The notes beneath the pieces were generated by a model that was not told where the DNA came from, ran no database searches, and saw only the letters and a list, made by a program, of their open reading frames with translations. The translations under genes and the position numbers were made by a program. Below, in pieces: positions 24,468-33,472 of a DNA stretch of 64,000 nt. How positions within the stretch are numbered: position 1 is the first letter of the stretch; every line of letters starts with the position of its first letter. Source of the DNA: CAYRVX01 sp964427875 (GTDB lineage: Bacteria; Planctomycetota; Phycisphaerae; SM23-33); the NCBI GenBank assembly GCA_964427875.1, contig CAYRVX010000020.1, positions 1 to 64,000 on the forward strand, given 5' to 3'.

Positions 24468-25718
24468 TCAGTGCCACTCGGGCGTGCCCGGCCGGCGGCA
24501 CTCGAACCGCTGAGGGAAGCTCGCGTAACCGGTCAGGTCAAACGGTTCGGTGGCCACCGCCCACGGCGGCGCGTCCGGCAGGTCGCTGAGCAGTTGACCG
24601 CGCTCGTCGGCCGTCTTCAGCAGCTCGTCCAGCCCGGGCACGACGACGCGCCGTTCGTCCGTGCCGGCGCCTTCCACGTGCCAGTGCTTCTCGTCGATGC
24701 GGTGGATTCTCCCGCTGCTTTCGTGGGCGCCGTCGAGTGCCAGCACGAAGTTCCGCGTCTCGGCCAGCGGGCACCGCAGGCCGGTCGGATCGCCGCGGCG
24801 CAGGGCCTCGATGAAGTTCGCGATCATCTCCCTGTGCTCGATCGGCTCGTAGGCGCGCGATTCGCTCGTGCCGTCGTCGTAGGTGACTCCGGACCCTTCT
24901 CTCTGGGCGTAGACGGCCGAGCCCCTTTCGGCGGCGACCCGGATGACCGGGCCGAAGTGCCCGCTCGTGGCGTGGCTGCAGAAGAAGCGGATGACGGCCC
25001 GGCGGTCCGTGCGCACCTCGATGGCGGCCACGTTATGGCCCTCGACGGGCCCGGCCGCGTACAGCTCCGCCCGGACGCTGAGGGGGACGGCGAACCTGTC
25101 GGGCTCGCCCGACGCCATCGCCAGCATGTGCGCCAACTGGTGGGCCAGGGCGTTGGTGGCCGGGCCGTCGAGCGCCCAGTTGTCGCCGCTTCGCAGGCGC
25201 CCGGCCCAGTCGTTTCGCCGGTAGTAGCTGCGGGTCCTCGGCCAGCCGGCGGCGCAGGTGGCGGACCGGACCGCCCCCAGCCGCCCGCCGGCGAGGCGCT
25301 CGAGCAGCAGCCGCATGTCGCCGTGGAGGGCCTGGAAGCCGACGAGGCACATGCGGCCGGCCTCGCGCAGGGCGCCCAGCATGGCGTCCATCTCCTGGAC
25401 GGTGGCGGCGGGGGGCTTCTCGAGGTGGACGTGGTATCCGCACCGTGCGGCCGCGACGGTCAGGGCCGCATGGCTGGGAATGCCCGCGGCAATGTACACG
25501 GCCTCGCACCGCCCGCGGAGATCCTCGAGCATCCTCATCGCGTCGTCGTAAAGGACCACTCCTCGCGTTTTCAGATGAGCGGCGTGTTGGGGAACGGCCG
25601 GGAGGCGATCATCGGCGGCGGCGATCAGCCGGCAGCCGCAGGTCCGCTCGACCCGCTCCAGCTCGCGGATCAACTCCCAACCGTAGCCCCCCACGCCGAC
25701 GATCGCCAGACGGATCAT
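24468..25718 (-). CDS. Gfo/Idh/MocA family oxidoreductase
   Basis: The 416-residue protein starts with a Rossmann fold MIRLAIVGVGGYGWELI (GxGGxG). It carries the family hallmark HLEKPPAAT, the EKP motif whose Lys is catalytic, near residue 100. The C-terminal half is the usual alpha/beta domain. It is most likely an NAD(P)-dependent sugar or inositol dehydrogenase. Start 25718 is chosen because homology begins there; an ATG at 25730 is possible. It is immediately followed by mnmE, an unusual operon partner. Such oxidoreductases are much expanded in planctomycetes, and no substrate can be inferred. Confidence 0.88.
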   Translation of the reverse strand: MIRLAIVGVGGYGWELIRELERVERTCGCRLIAAADDRLPAVPQHAAHLKTRGVVLYDDAMRMLEDLRGRCEAVYIAAGIPSHAALTVAAARCGYHVHLEKPPAATVQEMDAMLGALREAGRMCLVGFQALHGDMRLLLERLAGGRLGAVRSATCAAGWPRTRSYYRRNDWAGRLRSGDNWALDGPATNALAHQLAHMLAMASGEPDRFAVPLSVRAELYAAGPVEGHNVAAIEVRTDRRAVIRFFCSHATSGHFGPVIRVAAERGSAVYAQREGSGVTYDDGTSESRAYEPIEHREMIANFIEALRRGDPTGLRCPLAETRNFVLALDGAHESSGRIHRIDEKHWHVEGAGTDERRVVVPGLDELLKTADERGQLLSDLPDAPPWAVATEPFDLTGYASFPQRFECRRPGTPEWH

Positions 25719-25867
25719 ACCTTCATCCATTGCACCAGGCGCCGGCTGCGGCCGGAGACGCCCTGTAAGGTCTGGAATCGTACCGGCCAGGGAGTGCGCA
25801 GACAAGGCGTCGGTGGTCCACGCGAGCAAAAAACCGCCGCCGGTCGTCGGCGCCCGACAAAACTTGC

Positions 25868-25897
25868 TTGAACTTCCCCGTTCGGCAACATTAGTAT
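25868..25897 (+). promoter_or_regulatory. possible promoter of the cdsZ-rnhA cluster
   Basis: TTGAAC (25868-25873) and TAGTAT (25892-25897) are spaced 18 bp apart, about 50 bp upstream of the cdsZ start. Both boxes deviate by two positions or fewer from consensus. Confidence 0.4.
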
Positions 25898-25945
25898 GGG
25901 GGTTTCGGCGGACAGGACATGTGAAAAGTGAAGAGGGACATTTGC

Positions 25946-26692
25946 ATGGGTCAACTGCTTGAAGGCTTGCTCAAGCTTCAATCGATCGAACGTGAACTCG
26001 CCCAAGTCAGACGCCGCCTGAGGTCCAGAGAGAACGCGGTCAGCATTCAACAGAGGCGAATCGACCAGCTTCAGGAGGAATGGGACGCCCTGGACGGCAG
26101 GTCTCTCGCCCGTCGGAGGGATGCCGACCGGTGCGAGCTGGACCTGAAGCAGAGCGAAGAGCGCGTCTCGAAGTTGCGGATGGCCCTCAACTCGGCCAAG
26201 ACCAACAAGGAATACGCCGCGATCCTCACGCAGATCAACACGCTCAAGGCCGACAACGCCAAGCTCGAGGACAGCACGCTGAGGATCCTGCAGGAAGTGG
26301 ATGCGGTCCGCGCCGAGGCCGACAAGGTCCGAGGCGAGATCGGCAGGGAATCCAAGCGCCTCGAGGAGACCAAGCAGACGAACGCCGCCGAGATCGAAAG
26401 GCTCAACGGGATGATGGCCAGACTCACGGAAGATCGCGGCGAGGCGGCAAAGGACATCGATGCGCACACCTTGCGCGTCTTCGGCCGCGTGGCCGAGAAG
26501 TACGACGGAGAGGCGATGGCGATGATCCAGATCGAAGGGAAGAAGCCCCCCTACGACTACATCTGCGGCGGCTGTTACATGTCGCTCAACGCCGAGCACG
26601 CCAACGCCCTCCGGGTGCGGGATGAGATTCGGACGTGCGACAACTGCGGGCGGATCCTCTTCCTGGAGCCTTCGCAGGAGTCGCCATCGTAG
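25946..26692 (+). CDS. CdsZ-type coiled-coil zinc-ribbon protein (DUF164)
   Basis: The 248-residue protein is almost entirely coiled coil (about residues 1-185) and ends in a zinc ribbon with two CxxC knuckles (YICGGC and TCDNC, about 198-232). This is the architecture of the CdsZ/DUF164 family, in which Chlamydia CdsZ is a needed partner of a AAA+ ATPase of type III secretion; most members are uncharacterised. The preferred start is ATG 25946 with GAGGGA about 9 nt upstream; a GTG at 25928 is in frame. RNase HI follows within 55 bp, a pairing I recall from other bacterial phyla. Confidence 0.85.
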   Translation: MGQLLEGLLKLQSIERELAQVRRRLRSRENAVSIQQRRIDQLQEEWDALDGRSLARRRDADRCELDLKQSEERVSKLRMALNSAKTNKEYAAILTQINTLKADNAKLEDSTLRILQEVDAVRAEADKVRGEIGRESKRLEETKQTNAAEIERLNGMMARLTEDRGEAAKDIDAHTLRVFGRVAEKYDGEAMAMIQIEGKKPPYDYICGGCYMSLNAEHANALRVRDEIRTCDNCGRILFLEPSQESPS

Positions 26693-26744
26693 GCTGCGGG
26701 GCGATTAGAGTGTTAAGGTCGGCGCTCGCGGAGGTTACCTTGCG

Positions 26745-27218
26745 ATGAGCGTGGAGTCCTTGCGCGTCACGGTGTACGTGGACGGGGCCGCCCGGGGCAA
26801 CCCCGGCCCGGCCGGCGCGGGCGTGGTGATCCTCGACCGAAGCGACGGAGAGGCCCTGTACGAGGGGGGCGTCTTCATCGGCCGGGCCACCAACAACGCC
26901 GCCGAGTACCGGGGCCTGCTGGCCGGGCTGGAAGCGGCGGCCCGCCTGAGTGCCGGCGAGGTCGAGATCCTCAGCGACTCGGAACTGCTCGTTCGCCAGA
27001 TGACCGGGGAGTATCGCGTCAGAAACCCGGTCCTCCGGGAGTTCCACAGCCGCGCGCAGGAACTGGCGAGGGGCTTCAGCCGGTGCGATTTCCGCCACGT
27101 CCGCCGGGAAGAGAACACCCGCGCCGACGCGCTGGCAAACCGGGCGATCAACCTCAAACACAACGTGGAGAGCGCCGCCGATTGCGGCGCGGACGGCCAA
27201 GGGCCCGCAGGCGCATGA
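26745..27218 (+). CDS. rnhA: ribonuclease HI family protein
   Basis: The 157-residue protein has the four acidic active-site positions of RNase H. They are D in YVDGAARGNPGPA (about residue 12), E in NNAAEYRGLL, D in ILSDSELLVRQ, and D in ENTRADALANRAI. It degrades RNA in RNA-DNA hybrids. This is the short type without the basic protrusion. Its stop overlaps the ATG of the next gene (ATGA), so translation is probably coupled. Confidence 0.92.
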   Translation: MSVESLRVTVYVDGAARGNPGPAGAGVVILDRSDGEALYEGGVFIGRATNNAAEYRGLLAGLEAAARLSAGEVEILSDSELLVRQMTGEYRVRNPVLREFHSRAQELARGFSRCDFRHVRREENTRADALANRAINLKHNVESAADCGADGQGPAGA

Positions 27219-27886
27219 CCGGAACGCCGAACCAGACGGCAGGACCGCCGCAGAAGATTCGCCCCGGGCGATCGTGGTATGTCGCCGCCGCCGTCCTGGC
27301 CGCCGCCACGGTGATCGCCGTCGTCGCCCTGGGGGTGCCCCTGGTACGGCAACTGGTGGGGACGTTCTCCCTCAAGTACCTCCCCGCGCCCGGCCGGGCG
27401 CAGGTCCACCTGGACAAGGCGGGCGAGTACAGCGTCTATGCCGAAGTGGGCAGGACGTACGACGCAGGCGGCGCGACGCTCACAATGACGCAAGCCCCGC
27501 CGGCGCTGAACGTGGCGATTTGGCTCGCCGACAGCGGCAAGCAGCTTCCGCTGGGCGCCGGCGACGCGGGTGTGAGCCTCCAGATCAGGAACCGGCGCTT
27601 CCGGCCCGTCCACACGTTCTCGCTGGACCGCCCGGGAACGGTCGTCGTCGAGAGCGCGTATCCCGGCCGCGCGGGCGGCCGGAGCGTCACGCTGGGGATC
27701 GGCCCCCGACGGCGGGGCGGCGACATCGTCCGATCGGTCCTGCGAATCTTCCTGATCATTGGCATCGTGTTTCTCGGCGGAGGCGGCGCGCTGGCGATCT
27801 TCATCCTTACCAAGGTGCGGCACGTGAGGGCGAGACGGCGCCCCACCGGCGCGGCGCCTTCGGGCGCGACGTGGCGGGCGCAGTGA
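27215..27886 (+). CDS. two-helix membrane protein of unknown function
   Basis: The protein of about 223 residues has a transmembrane helix near residues 22-45 (VAAAVLAAATVIAVVALG) and another near 170-192 (FLIIGIVFLGGGGALAIFI). Between them is a beta-rich extracytoplasmic domain of about 125 residues, and a basic cytoplasmic tail follows. It starts inside the rnhA stop (ATGA) and ends 10 bp before dnaG. It is therefore embedded in the cdsZ-rnhA-dnaG cluster. I do not recognise the family. Confidence 0.8.
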   Translation: MTGTPNQTAGPPQKIRPGRSWYVAAAVLAAATVIAVVALGVPLVRQLVGTFSLKYLPAPGRAQVHLDKAGEYSVYAEVGRTYDAGGATLTMTQAPPALNVAIWLADSGKQLPLGAGDAGVSLQIRNRRFRPVHTFSLDRPGTVVVESAYPGRAGGRSVTLGIGPRRRGGDIVRSVLRIFLIIGIVFLGGGGALAIFILTKVRHVRARRRPTGAAPSGATWRAQ

Positions 27887-27896
27887 GGAAGGACGT

Positions 27897-29684
27897 TTGG
27901 CCAGATACTCCGATCAGTTCATCCAGCAGGTTGCCCAGGCGACGGACATCGTCGAGCTGGTGGGTCAGTACGTCGCCTTGACCAAGCGTGGGCGGGAGTA
28001 TGTGGGCCTGTGCCCCTTCCACGACGACCACAGGCCGTCGATGCGGATCTCCCCCGCCAAGCAGATCTTCAAGTGCTTTGTCTGCGGTGCCGGCGGCGGG
28101 GTGTTCCAGTTTCTCATCCTCTACGAGAAGGCCTCGTTCCCCGAGGCGGTGCGGACGCTGGCCGAACGCGCGCACATCCCGCTGCCTCAGGAGACGCCGC
28201 AGCCGGCGGCTCCACAGGGCCTTTCCAAGGCGGAGCTCGCAGAGGTCATGACGTTTGCGGCCCGGTTTTTCCGTGCGGCCCTGCGCGGCAAGAGCGGCGG
28301 CGAGGCCCTGGAGTACGCCCGCGGCCGGGGCCTGACGGATGAGTCCATCCAGCGGTTCGGCCTCGGATACGCCCCGGCCGAGTGGGACGCCCTGCTGAAA
28401 GCCGCTCGCGGCAAGGGCATCCGCGAGTCGCAGCTCATCGCCGCCGGCCTGGCCGCCCCGCGAGACAGCGGCGGCTGCTACGATCGGTTCCGCAACCGGC
28501 TGATGTTCCCGATCATGGACGTGTCCGGCAAGGTGATCGCCTTCGGCGGCCGTGCGCTGGACCCGGCCGATCGGGCCAAGTACCTCAACAGCGCCGAATC
28601 CATCCTGTTCGACAAGTCCGGCTGCCTGTACGGGCTGAACTGGTCGCGCGAGGGCATCGTTTCGTCGCACCAGGCAGCGGTGGTCGAAGGCTACCTCGAC
28701 GCGCTGATGCCGCTTCAGGCGGGGGCGAACAACGTGGTGGCCACACTGGGCACGGCACTTACCGAGCGGCACGTCCGGCTGCTGTCGCGGTACGCGCGGG
28801 ACGTCATCCTGGTGTTCGACGCCGACGTTGCCGGCGCCGCGGCGACGGAACGAGCCCTGGAGCTGTTCCTGGCCCAGCGGGTAAACGTCCGCGTGGCGAC
28901 GATCCCGGCGGGAAAGGACCCGTGCGACTACGTCCTTGCGGAAGGCCCGGAGGCGTTCGGGAAGCTGCTGGCCGACGCCCCGGGCGCCCTGCGCTACGCA
29001 TGGGACCGGCGGCAGGCCCAGTGGCAGGCAGCCGGCGGGAAACTGGCCGACCGGCACAACATCGTGCAGGACTTCCTCCGCCTGGTCGTCTCCTCGACCG
29101 CCTTCGACGCCATCGACGAGGTCCGGCGAGGGGAGCTCGCCCAGCACATCGCTCATCTGCTGAATGTCTCGGCCAGCGGCCTTCAGCAGCAGATGCGCCG
29201 GCTGGCCAGACGGATGCGCCGAGCGGGCGGCAAGGCCCCCGGCCGCAAGGAAGGCCTATGGGACCCCAACCAGCCCGCCGCCCAGGTCGAGCGAAACCTG
29301 CTGGAGGTGCTCATTAACCGACCGGACCTGTTCGACTTGGCGGCCGAGCGAATCGACCCGCAGGACTTCAACGACACCCGACTGCGCAGCGTGGCCGAGT
29401 GCGTATGGGCAATGGGACAGGCGGGCGGGCTGTCCCTGGAGGAGCTGCTGGCCGTCGAGGCGATGAGCCACCTCGGCGGGCTCCTGACGGACCTGGCGGA
29501 GGCCGGAGAGAGCCGGGGCAACTTCGAGGAGACGCTCAACGGCGCCGTCTCCTACGTCCTGCGCCGCCGAGAGAAGCAGGAAATACAGCAGTCAAAGATG
29601 TCCGGCTACACGGAAGAGGTGTTGAAGCGAATACAGAAGCGACACCAGGTGGGCGACGTGGGAAGAATCCCGCGAATCGAGTGA
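27897..29684 (+). CDS. dnaG: DNA primase DnaG
   Basis: The 595-residue protein synthesises RNA primers at the replication fork. The CHC2 zinc finger is at about residues 40-65 (CPFHDDHRPSM...FKCFVC). The catalytic core and TOPRIM domain follow (VVEGYLDAL, DVILVFDADVAGAAA, GKDPCDYV, about 180-350). The C-terminal region (about 450-580) is the DnaB-interacting helicase-binding part. The start is TTG 27897 behind a GAGGAAGGA site. It precedes rpoD by about 100 bp, reproducing the dnaG-rpoD part of the macromolecular synthesis operon, although a promoter lies between the two. Confidence 0.96.
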   Translation: MARYSDQFIQQVAQATDIVELVGQYVALTKRGREYVGLCPFHDDHRPSMRISPAKQIFKCFVCGAGGGVFQFLILYEKASFPEAVRTLAERAHIPLPQETPQPAAPQGLSKAELAEVMTFAARFFRAALRGKSGGEALEYARGRGLTDESIQRFGLGYAPAEWDALLKAARGKGIRESQLIAAGLAAPRDSGGCYDRFRNRLMFPIMDVSGKVIAFGGRALDPADRAKYLNSAESILFDKSGCLYGLNWSREGIVSSHQAAVVEGYLDALMPLQAGANNVVATLGTALTERHVRLLSRYARDVILVFDADVAGAAATERALELFLAQRVNVRVATIPAGKDPCDYVLAEGPEAFGKLLADAPGALRYAWDRRQAQWQAAGGKLADRHNIVQDFLRLVVSSTAFDAIDEVRRGELAQHIAHLLNVSASGLQQQMRRLARRMRRAGGKAPGRKEGLWDPNQPAAQVERNLLEVLINRPDLFDLAAERIDPQDFNDTRLRSVAECVWAMGQAGGLSLEELLAVEAMSHLGGLLTDLAEAGESRGNFEETLNGAVSYVLRRREKQEIQQSKMSGYTEEVLKRIQKRHQVGDVGRIPRIE

Positions 29685-29704
29685 CAATCGGGCCTCGGGC
29701 CTAC

Positions 29705-29734
29705 TTGACACGTCGTTCCTGTCTATAATACAAT
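29705..29734 (+). promoter_or_regulatory. promoter of rpoD
   Basis: TTGACA (29705-29710) and TACAAT (29729-29734) are 18 bp apart; an overlapping TATAAT at 29724-29729 would have a 13-bp spacer and is less likely. The start codon of rpoD is 55 bp further on. Confidence 0.65.
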
Positions 29735-29789
29735 AACGGAATTACGCCATTTCTTCCGAGCAAGGGTCATAGCAAACAGGAGCCAGTGA

Positions 29790-31451
29790 ATGGCCGACGC
29801 CCTGGAAGCCAGCATCCAGAAACTGATCGCCAAGGGAAAAGAGCGCGGCTACTTGACGTACGAAGAGATGAACGACGACCTCCCCGATGAGGCCGTCTCT
29901 CCCGACAAGCTCGATTCCCTCCTGATGACGCTCGACGAGTTGGGCATCGAGCTGCTGGACGAGTCGGAGGCCGACCGGCGCGAGACGTTCGCCGACGGCA
30001 AGGAGGAAGGCGGCAAGGCCAAGAAGTCCACCCCGGAAGAGCTGGAAGCCGTCACCAAGCGGATCGACGATCCGGTCCGGATGTACCTGACCCAGATGGG
30101 CGAGATCCCCCTGCTGACGCGCGAGGAGGAGATCAACCTGGCCAAGAAGATCGAGATGACGCGGATGCACTTCCGCCGGCGCGTCCTGGAGAGCGACTAC
30201 TGCCTTCAGCAGGCCACCGATATCCTCACCCAGGTCTTCCAGGGCGATCTGCCGTTCGACCGCACGATGAAGGTCTCGACGGCCGAAAACCTCTCCAAGG
30301 AGACCATCACCGAGAGGATGCCCCTCAACCTGGGGACCCTCAACAGGATCATCGACGCCGACCAGAAGGACTGGCAGACGGCCCGCGCCGCGCGGGTCGC
30401 GGCGGCCACCCAGCGCAAGTGCAAGCACAGCTTGTGGAGGCGCCGGCGTCGCGCGGCAAGGCTGCTGGAGGAGCTGAGCCTGCGGACCAGCAAGATCCAG
30501 CCGCTGATGAAGAAGCTTCGGCACATCTCCGACAAGATGGCGGAGTTGGAGCGGGCCATCGACTCGGCCGACGTCAACGACACGCCGCCGGAGGACATCG
30601 CGGTGATGAAGGAGGAGCTGGACGGGCTGATCGACCTGGCGTACGAAGAGCCGGAGCTCCTCCGCAAGCGGGTCAAGGCCATCCAGAAGGTCTTCAACAA
30701 CTACGAGCAGGCCAAACGCGAGCTCTCCGGGGGCAACCTGCGGCTCGTCGTGTCGATCGCCAAGAAGTACCGCAACCGAGGCCTGTCCTTCCTGGACATC
30801 ATCCAGGAGGGCAACACCGGGCTGATGCGCGCGGTGGACAAGTACGAGTACCGGCGCGGGTACAAGTTCTCCACGTACGCCACGTGGTGGATTCGTCAGG
30901 CCATCACCCGCGCCATCGCCGACCACGCACGCACCATCCGCATCCCCGTCCACATGATCGAGACGATGAGCAAGCTGCGAAACATCTCCAAGCGGCTGGT
31001 CCAGGAGCTCGGGCGGGAGCCGACCATCGAGGAGATCGCCACGCAGGCGGGCATGACCGTCTCGGAGGCCCGCCGCGTGCTGAAGATCTCCCGGCATCCC
31101 ATCAGCCTCGATCGGCCGGTCGGGGAGTCCGAGGACAGCTACTTCGGCGACTTCATCGAGGATGAGACCGCCGAGAGCCCCGTCGAGAGCGCCGGCACCG
31201 AGATGCTCAAGGATCGCATCGAGGACGTCCTGAAGACCCTGACCTACCGTGAGCGGGAGATCATCAAGCTTCGCTACGGCATCGGGGACGGCTACACGTA
31301 CACGCTGGAGGAGGTCGGCAGGATCTTCAAGGTCACCCGCGAGCGCGTCCGGCAGGTGGAGGCAAAGGCGATCCGCAAGCTCCAGCACCCCGTTCGCGCC
31401 CGCAAGCTGGAAGGCTTCCTCAACGGCTCAGACGAAGAGGAGGAGGAATGA
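29790..31451 (+). CDS. rpoD: RNA polymerase primary sigma factor RpoD
   Basis: The 553-residue protein is a group 1 sigma-70. Region 1.1 lies in the first 80 residues (YLTYEEMNDDLPDE). Region 1.2 begins at DDPVRMYLTQMG near residue 92, and a non-conserved insertion of about 150 residues follows. Regions 2.1-2.4 run from about 310 (GLSFLDIIQEGNTGLM, YKFSTYATWWIRQAI). Region 3 has HMIETMSKL. Region 4 has the helix-turn-helix YTLEEVGRIFKVTRERVRQV near 510. Full-length regions 1.1 and 4.2 argue for the housekeeping sigma. The 20-bp palindrome CCTGCCTGCCGGCAGGCAGG begins 5 bp after the stop. Confidence 0.97.
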   Translation: MADALEASIQKLIAKGKERGYLTYEEMNDDLPDEAVSPDKLDSLLMTLDELGIELLDESEADRRETFADGKEEGGKAKKSTPEELEAVTKRIDDPVRMYLTQMGEIPLLTREEEINLAKKIEMTRMHFRRRVLESDYCLQQATDILTQVFQGDLPFDRTMKVSTAENLSKETITERMPLNLGTLNRIIDADQKDWQTARAARVAAATQRKCKHSLWRRRRRAARLLEELSLRTSKIQPLMKKLRHISDKMAELERAIDSADVNDTPPEDIAVMKEELDGLIDLAYEEPELLRKRVKAIQKVFNNYEQAKRELSGGNLRLVVSIAKKYRNRGLSFLDIIQEGNTGLMRAVDKYEYRRGYKFSTYATWWIRQAITRAIADHARTIRIPVHMIETMSKLRNISKRLVQELGREPTIEEIATQAGMTVSEARRVLKISRHPISLDRPVGESEDSYFGDFIEDETAESPVESAGTEMLKDRIEDVLKTLTYREREIIKLRYGIGDGYTYTLEEVGRIFKVTRERVRQVEAKAIRKLQHPVRARKLEGFLNGSDEEEEE

Positions 31452-31455
31452 CGGT

Positions 31456-31475
31456 CCTGCCTGCCGGCAGGCAGG
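31456..31475. repeat. 20-bp perfect palindrome downstream of rpoD
   Basis: CCTGCCTGCCGGCAGGCAGG is a perfect palindrome. A degenerate relative, GCCTGGCCGGCAGGCGG, lies at the end of hepT near 10517. It may act as an RNA hairpin after rpoD but has no T run. Confidence 0.75.
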
Positions 31476-31543
31476 TCCCTGCCGCCGAGGCAAGGCACCG
31501 CCGCTGTGAGTTGAACCCAGCCGGAGTTTCCCCGCAAATCCGT

Positions 31544-31572
31544 TTGCATCGGGCGAGATCCTTTCCTATAAT
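31544..31572 (+). promoter_or_regulatory. promoter of the tetR-RND operon
   Basis: TTGCAT (31544-31549) and a perfect TATAAT (31567-31572) are spaced exactly 17 bp apart. The palindromic operator begins 6 bp after the -10 box, over the expected transcription start. Confidence 0.75.
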
Positions 31573-31577
31573 GATAA

Positions 31578-31595
31578 TGACTGACCGGTCAGTCA
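31578..31595. promoter_or_regulatory. TetR-family operator palindrome
   Basis: TGACTGACCGGTCAGTCA is an 18-bp perfect palindrome placed directly downstream of a consensus -10 box and 71 bp before the tetR start codon. TGACCGGTCA-type sites are typical for TetR repressors of efflux operons, so autorepression is likely. Confidence 0.85.
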
Positions 31596-31666
31596 GACGC
31601 TTGCCCGGCTGGTCCAGCCACGACAAGGTCTGAAGCAAACGCGGATTGCGTCTGGGAGATGAAGCG

Positions 31667-32308
31667 ATGGTCGACGCCGATCACCTTGCCGCCCGCCGGA
31701 AGGCGATCCTGGCCTCGGCGGGGAAGCTCTTCGACAGGCAGGGCTACGCCGCAACGAGGATGGAGGAGGTCGCCGCCGGTGCGGGGATATCCAAGGGAAG
31801 TATCTACAATTACTTCCAGAGCAAGCACGACCTGTTCAAGCAACTGTTCACCGAGGCGATCGCCCCCGACGAGATCAGCGTGCAGCGGCTGGCGGACCAG
31901 CCCGGGTCGGCCGTGGCGAAGATCGAGGGCCTGGTGGACTTCTGGTTCGGTCGCATGGAGCACTACAAGCGGGTCGGGCGGCTGACGCTGGAGTTCTGGG
32001 CGACGGCGGCTCGCGAGCAGCACAGCGGGGACCTCGGCGAGATGCTCCAAGCAGTCTACGACCGCGGGCTGGACCGGCTGGCGGCCATGGTCGCCCAGGG
32101 GATCCAGGAGGGCGAGTTCCCCAAGCAGGTACGGCCCCAGGCCGCGGCCGCCCTGATCCATGCCGTGATGGACGGCCTGCTGGTGCACATGATCCTCAAC
32201 ATCGGCTCGGACGTCGATGAGGACCTCATGGGCTCGGTCAAGCTCGCGGTGCTGGCGGGGCTCGGCGCCCGGACGGGCGGTAACCCGAACGACGAGCCGG
32301 AAGGTTGA
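31667..32308 (+). CDS. TetR/AcrR family transcriptional regulator
   Basis: The 213-residue protein has the TetR DNA-binding domain in residues 7-55: RRKAILASAGKLFDRQGYAA, then TRMEEVAAGAGISKGSIYNYF, the recognition helix. The ligand-binding C-terminal domain follows. I start at ATG 31667 (MVDADHLAARR) with GGGAGATGAAG upstream. The gene is the first of an operon with an RND adaptor (2 bp after its stop) and an RND pump. Together with the palindrome over the promoter, this makes it the likely local repressor that responds to a pump substrate. Confidence 0.95.
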   Translation: MVDADHLAARRKAILASAGKLFDRQGYAATRMEEVAAGAGISKGSIYNYFQSKHDLFKQLFTEAIAPDEISVQRLADQPGSAVAKIEGLVDFWFGRMEHYKRVGRLTLEFWATAAREQHSGDLGEMLQAVYDRGLDRLAAMVAQGIQEGEFPKQVRPQAAAALIHAVMDGLLVHMILNIGSDVDEDLMGSVKLAVLAGLGARTGGNPNDEPEG

Positions 32309-32311
32309 CCC

Positions 32312-33472
32312 ATGTTTGCCGCGGCGATGCATTCCAGACGCGGGGCGGCGGCGGCGAAGGTCGTCGTCGCGACGGTGCTTCTCCTGGCGGCGGCCTTCGT
32401 CGTGGTGGTGGCGGTTTTGCCGGCCCCGGCCAGGAAGCCCCCGGCGAAGCGCATCGCCGCGGTCAACGTGACGGCCCCGCCGATCGAGCCGATCCTGAAC
32501 TACCGCGACACGTTCAAGCTCCCCGGAACGGTCGAGCCGAACCGCGTGGTCCGCGTGGCGGCCGAAGTCGCCGGGCGAATCGAGAAGATCCCCTGCCGCG
32601 AGGGCCAGCCTTGCACGAGCGGCGAGAGGCTCGTGCTGCTGAACACCGACCTGCTCCAGGCTGCGTACGATCAGGCCAAGGCCTCGATGCAATTCGACGC
32701 CCGCGAGGCCGAGCGCATCGCGGAGCTGGTTCCCCGCGGCGCGGCGACGACGAACGAGCTGGACCAGTCGCGGACGAAGGCGGCCGCCAGCGGCGCCGCA
32801 TTCAACGCCGCCAAGGCGCATCTGGAGCGGGCGGTCATCTCGGCCCCCATCTCCGGCGTGCTCAACCGCCTGGCGGTCGAGGTCGGTGAGTACGTCTCGC
32901 CCGGCATGACGGTCGCCGAGATCGTGGACATCGACACCGCCGTGGTCGTCGCGGACGTGCCGGAGCGGGACATCCACTACCTCAAGGTCGGCCAGAACGA
33001 GGACATCGAGGTCGATTCGCTTGGCGGCAAGCGCCTGACCGGCACGGTCCGCTACATCAGCGAACTGGCCGATGCCGCTTCCCGCACGACGCGGGTCGAG
33101 ATCGAGGTGGACAACCGCGGCCGCCTCCTGCGGAGCGGGCAGATCGTCACCGTCGTCCTTCTGCGCCGCATCCTGGACCGCGTGATCCTGGTCCCCCTGG
33201 CTTCGGTCATCCCGCTGGAGAAGGAATACCGGGCCTATGTCGTCGAGGACGGCAAGGCCCAGCCGCGGGACGTGAAGCTGGGCTTCTTCAAGGGCCGCAG
33301 CGTCCGCGTGCTTTCCGGCCTGGCCGCCGGCGACCGGCTGATCGTGGCGGGGCACCATTACGTCGGGCCGGGCCAGCCGGTGACTCTCCGCAGGGCCCAA
33401 GGCGGGGCCGCCACGTCGCCGGCCTCGGCGCCGAGCGGCGCCGAGCGCCCCGGATCGGGAGCAGAACCGTGA
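32312..33472 (+). CDS. RND efflux periplasmic adaptor (HlyD/MFP family)
   Basis: The 386-residue protein has an N-terminal membrane anchor (VVVATVLLLAAAFVVVVAVL, about residues 16-36). The usual adaptor order follows: a lipoyl half (GTVEPNRVVRVAAEVAGRIE), a short alpha-hairpin, the second lipoyl half (RAVISAPISGVLNRL, GEYVSPGMTV), a beta-barrel and a membrane-proximal domain. It bridges the inner-membrane pump to an outer-membrane channel, which is not encoded here. The last 20 residues are low complexity. Its stop overlaps the GTG start of the pump gene (GTGA). Confidence 0.94.
   Translation: MFAAAMHSRRGAAAAKVVVATVLLLAAAFVVVVAVLPAPARKPPAKRIAAVNVTAPPIEPILNYRDTFKLPGTVEPNRVVRVAAEVAGRIEKIPCREGQPCTSGERLVLLNTDLLQAAYDQAKASMQFDAREAERIAELVPRGAATTNELDQSRTKAAASGAAFNAAKAHLERAVISAPISGVLNRLAVEVGEYVSPGMTVAEIVDIDTAVVVADVPERDIHYLKVGQNEDIEVDSLGGKRLTGTVRYISELADAASRTTRVEIEVDNRGRLLRSGQIVTVVLLRRILDRVILVPLASVIPLEKEYRAYVVEDGKAQPRDVKLGFFKGRSVRVLSGLAAGDRLIVAGHHYVGPGQPVTLRRAQGGAATSPASAPSGAERPGSGAEP

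Noticed and set aside
29724..29729. TATAAT as the rpoD -10 box
   Set aside because: It would have a 13-bp spacer from TTGACA; the overlapping TACAAT gives 18 bp.
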